Positions 63,101 to 64,000 of a DNA stretch of 64,000 nucleotides are shown here, in pieces (the stretch's first letter is position 1; each line of letters opens with the position of its first letter). Source of the DNA: Paenibacillus hemerocallicola (GTDB taxonomy: Bacteria > Bacillota > Bacilli > Paenibacillales > NBRC-103111); contig NZ_VDCQ01000016.1 in the NCBI RefSeq assembly GCF_006265175.1, positions 83,444 to 147,443 on the forward strand, read 5' to 3'. The notes under the pieces were generated by a model, which was not told the DNA's origin, did not search any database, and was given only the letters and a program-made list of their open reading frames with translations. Made by a program: the position numbers and the translations under genes.

Positions 63101-64000
63101 CGTCCATTTTGTCCTGATCACTTCCGGCCCTTCCTTGGCTATCGTACATCCATATTCGGGAGTGGAAGGGAACACTTATTATGTCGGCTCGAACGAGCAG
63201 AGCATACGGGCGCAAGTTTCCGAAGGAATCACCGTACGGTTGTACAAAGGAACGAATCCCGAGCCGATCGATACGTTAACGGGACTCTCTTCGTATCCGG
63301 TCGAATTTTTGAATCTGGGACTTGTCGAAGGCTTGAACACGTTCAGGGTAACCGCGACGGACAGCTTGGGCAACGTTTCGGAGAAGTCGGTGAAATACTT
63401 TTTGGATACGATCGTCCCCGGTCTTGAAGTTACTCCGAGCGGAATCGTACATGTGAATGCGTTGGCGCAAAGTATCTTTGTATATGCGGAAGAGGGCACT
63501 GCCGTCAACTTGTATAGAAGCGGTTCGGAGACGCCGTTGGCGTCCGCGACCGGACTAGGCATGACGACGAAATTCCCTTTCGCATTGAATGATTTGAGCG
63601 AAGGAACGAACGCTTTCGTCATCGTGGCGACGGACTCGGCTTTCAACGTATCATCCTCTTTTGTAACGTTCGAGGTCGACACTGTGCCACCGGCAATTCC
63701 GATCGTTACGGCTCCGACCAACAATTCGACCGTTAACGTCAACAAGCCGTCCTTTACAGGAACGGCGGAAGTCGGCAGCATCGTGAAGGTTGCAATCGAT
63801 GAGGAACAAAACGAATATTTAGCGTTCGTGGATAGTATGGGGAACTGGAGCTATAGTTCGTTAACGGAATTGAGCGATGGGCCGCACATGTTTATGGTGA
63901 AGGCAACCGACATTGCCGGCAATACGACTTCGTTGCCGAACTGGGTGAACTTGGTCGTCGATACGACTCCGCCGGGAGTGCCGGTAGTGACGGCACCGGC
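60138..64000 (+). CDS. Giant secreted FecR/Ig-repeat protein, incomplete at window end
   Basis: The frame is open to the window edge (1287 codons, no stop). Signal peptide (about 1-33, LLFSLLSNMLAGAAFAKE); FecR domain (about 34-190; SIVLQVVDQEDEVTIGPNTEM, KVWAGSLWFKVKKL, TAVMSVRGSNGYIE); a helical Gln/Glu/Arg-rich stretch (about 320-390) likely coiled coil; a Gly/Thr linker (about 394-441); then Ig-like repeats of about 92 residues from 61461 on. It probably sits on the cell surface. GGGAGA precedes ATG 60138. It follows the cyclase directly and likely shares its transcript. Confidence 0.9.
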   Translation, partial: MKKRSVISLSLCLTLLFSLLSNMLAGAAFAKESRAAIVVSVKGTVMVTKAGGSTEYRAFDDMSLNQGDHIRTEDESSIVLQVVDQEDEVTIGPNTEMYISSLLESDEGGKKSKLKVWAGSLWFKVKKLVNADDEFEVETPTAVMSVRGSNGYIETMYGQLFALMTSGVLETTTSSGDGSSDSIHISPGQQIQQSGEQPGDLAENVTPLDIKSFVANASPDIIHALLTSIQDIREENEQFVQDLGSGTKSVDSRTGLSLGTPELQQQFGSNLTNLLANIAKEAIDSNKLPASEVNDLIAKANEGATGERIDLNNVKPFDTSVGLNPDVQKAKEEQLQRQQELRQSALDREKQQQLDKISQNQNLADRLAAERQRQEQGNANAKNEEQQRTNETFQQQGGTGNTGGGTGGNTTTPGGTAGTGGSTGGGNTGGGGTGGGGGEEPDNTPPELAIAHPTAQPYLVNTASQEVSVYAKQGSTVTIYKGDATIPLDTKTGLGATTKVTFAVTLVEGANTFKVTAADSSGNVTTKTATLELDTVSPTLTISVPANEITTVNTKPQNIVLHAEQGSSVSLYKGNATTPLETATGAGATSVTFTLNDLAEGENSYKVTATDTAGNVTTKTLKYVLNTSAPGLSIKHPTLETNTVRTKPQTIEVEAAQGISVSLYKDEATTPLETKQGSGTSTVVFAINDLAEGTNVFKVTATDAAGNTASRTVKYVLDTVAPDLAISHPANEIAYVNAKPQTIVLQSEQGAHVSLYKGDGTTPLDTATGAGATNVTFTLNDLAEGENSYKVTATDAAGNVTTKIVKYVLNTSAPELSIQHPTHETNVVRTKPQTIEVRAAQGISLSLYKGDSLTPLETKQGNGTTNVVFTVQDLAEGLNTFKVTARDAAGNTASQTVNYVLDTLAPSLVVSHPTNEVTYVNSKPQGIVLQAEQGASVGLYNGNSPTPIETATGLGEASITFTLNDLVEGTNTYSIVAIDAAGNVTSKTVHFVLITSGPSLAIVHPYSGVEGNTYYVGSNEQSIRAQVSEGITVRLYKGTNPEPIDTLTGLSSYPVEFLNLGLVEGLNTFRVTATDSLGNVSEKSVKYFLDTIVPGLEVTPSGIVHVNALAQSIFVYAEEGTAVNLYRSGSETPLASATGLGMTTKFPFALNDLSEGTNAFVIVATDSAFNVSSSFVTFEVDTVPPAIPIVTAPTNNSTVNVNKPSFTGTAEVGSIVKVAIDEEQNEYLAFVDSMGNWSYSSLTELSDGPHMFMVKATDIAGNTTSLPNWVNLVVDTTPPGVPVVTAP
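61461..63677 (+). repeat. Tandem Ig-like repeats in the FecR protein gene
   Basis: Eight units of about 270-280 bases start near 61461, 61737, 62013, 62289, 62565, 62841, 63117 and 63405, each opening with D/N-T-x-A/P-P. Units 2, 4 and 6 (VNxKPQxIVL, AEQGxxVSLYKG) and units 3 and 5 (VRTKPQTIEV, AAQGIS) form two alternating subtypes. From 63678 a different unit begins (PIVTAPTNNSTVN, GTAEVGSIVKVAIDEE) and a second of that type starts at 63960. Confidence 0.85.

Noticed and set aside
61461..63677. CRISPR-like array
   Set aside because: The repeats are about 275 bases long, coding, and without short unique spacers.
60183..63781. Several minus-strand frames opposite the FecR/Ig gene, repeated in pattern
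   Set aside because: They are shadows of the tandem repeats; the plus-strand frame is continuous with a signal peptide and recognised domains.

Overview
This window looks like a chromosomal segment of an aerobic, endospore-forming member of the Paenibacillaceae, most likely Paenibacillus or a close relative. The pointers are a SleB-type spore cortex-lytic enzyme, a tetraprenyl-beta-curcumene synthase, HPr kinase, strong Shine-Dalgarno sites, many TTG starts, a phosphofructokinase with GGDSQGMN at its N-terminus, and GbsR/OpuA, GltC-like, YugP, YozQ, YesL and YitT relatives. The base composition is moderately GC-rich. I see no phage, insertion sequence, CRISPR array, tRNA or rRNA. The species call is inference.

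Layout. 0-6.6 kb: end of a solute-binding protein, hprK, a glycosyltransferase behind a beta-propeller remnant, a DeoR regulator, and an AraC regulator divergent from a Gfo/Idh dehydrogenase. 7-13.6 kb: a MocR-type regulator divergent from an EamA exporter, then a three-gene membrane transporter operon whose middle gene is frameshifted. 13.7-23.5 kb: terpene synthase, pfkA, aldose-epimerase-like protein, peroxiredoxin, FMN reductase, membrane proteins, a secreted glycosidase-like protein, YitT, and a DUF4247/DUF4178 pair. 23.5-27.9 kb: a DEAD-box helicase behind a long structured leader, a YesL-like protein, a probable 6S RNA and a small transaldolase. 27.9-32.6 kb: an AraC-controlled sugar operon (TIM-barrel isomerase, dehydrogenase, PIG-L deacetylase, NagB-like protein). 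32.7-38.8 kb: sleB, glpX, and the betaine transporter opuA with divergent gbsR. 39-42.6 kb: DeoR, class II aldolase, M55 peptidase and PfkB kinase. 42.7-51.7 kb: tpx, an anchored Thr-rich protein, rhomboid, GltC-like LysR, YugP, MerR, and an amtB/DUF294/exonuclease cluster. 51.8-58 kb: MFS transporter, thioredoxin-like protein, cimA, dinB-mobB and a ferredoxin. 58.2-64 kb: a CHASE2 adenylate cyclase followed by a giant FecR/Ig-repeat secreted protein that runs off the window.

The window carries much of central sugar metabolism and its control (HprK, PfkA, GlpX, transaldolase, DeoR and PfkB genes), nitrogen uptake with a GlnR/TnrA-type site, osmoprotection, and redox defence. The most unusual items are a roughly 70-base structured element present twice (near 23.8 and 44.8 kb), two families of intergenic palindromic repeats, the cyclase/FecR surface module, and the PIG-L/NagB-like sugar operon.
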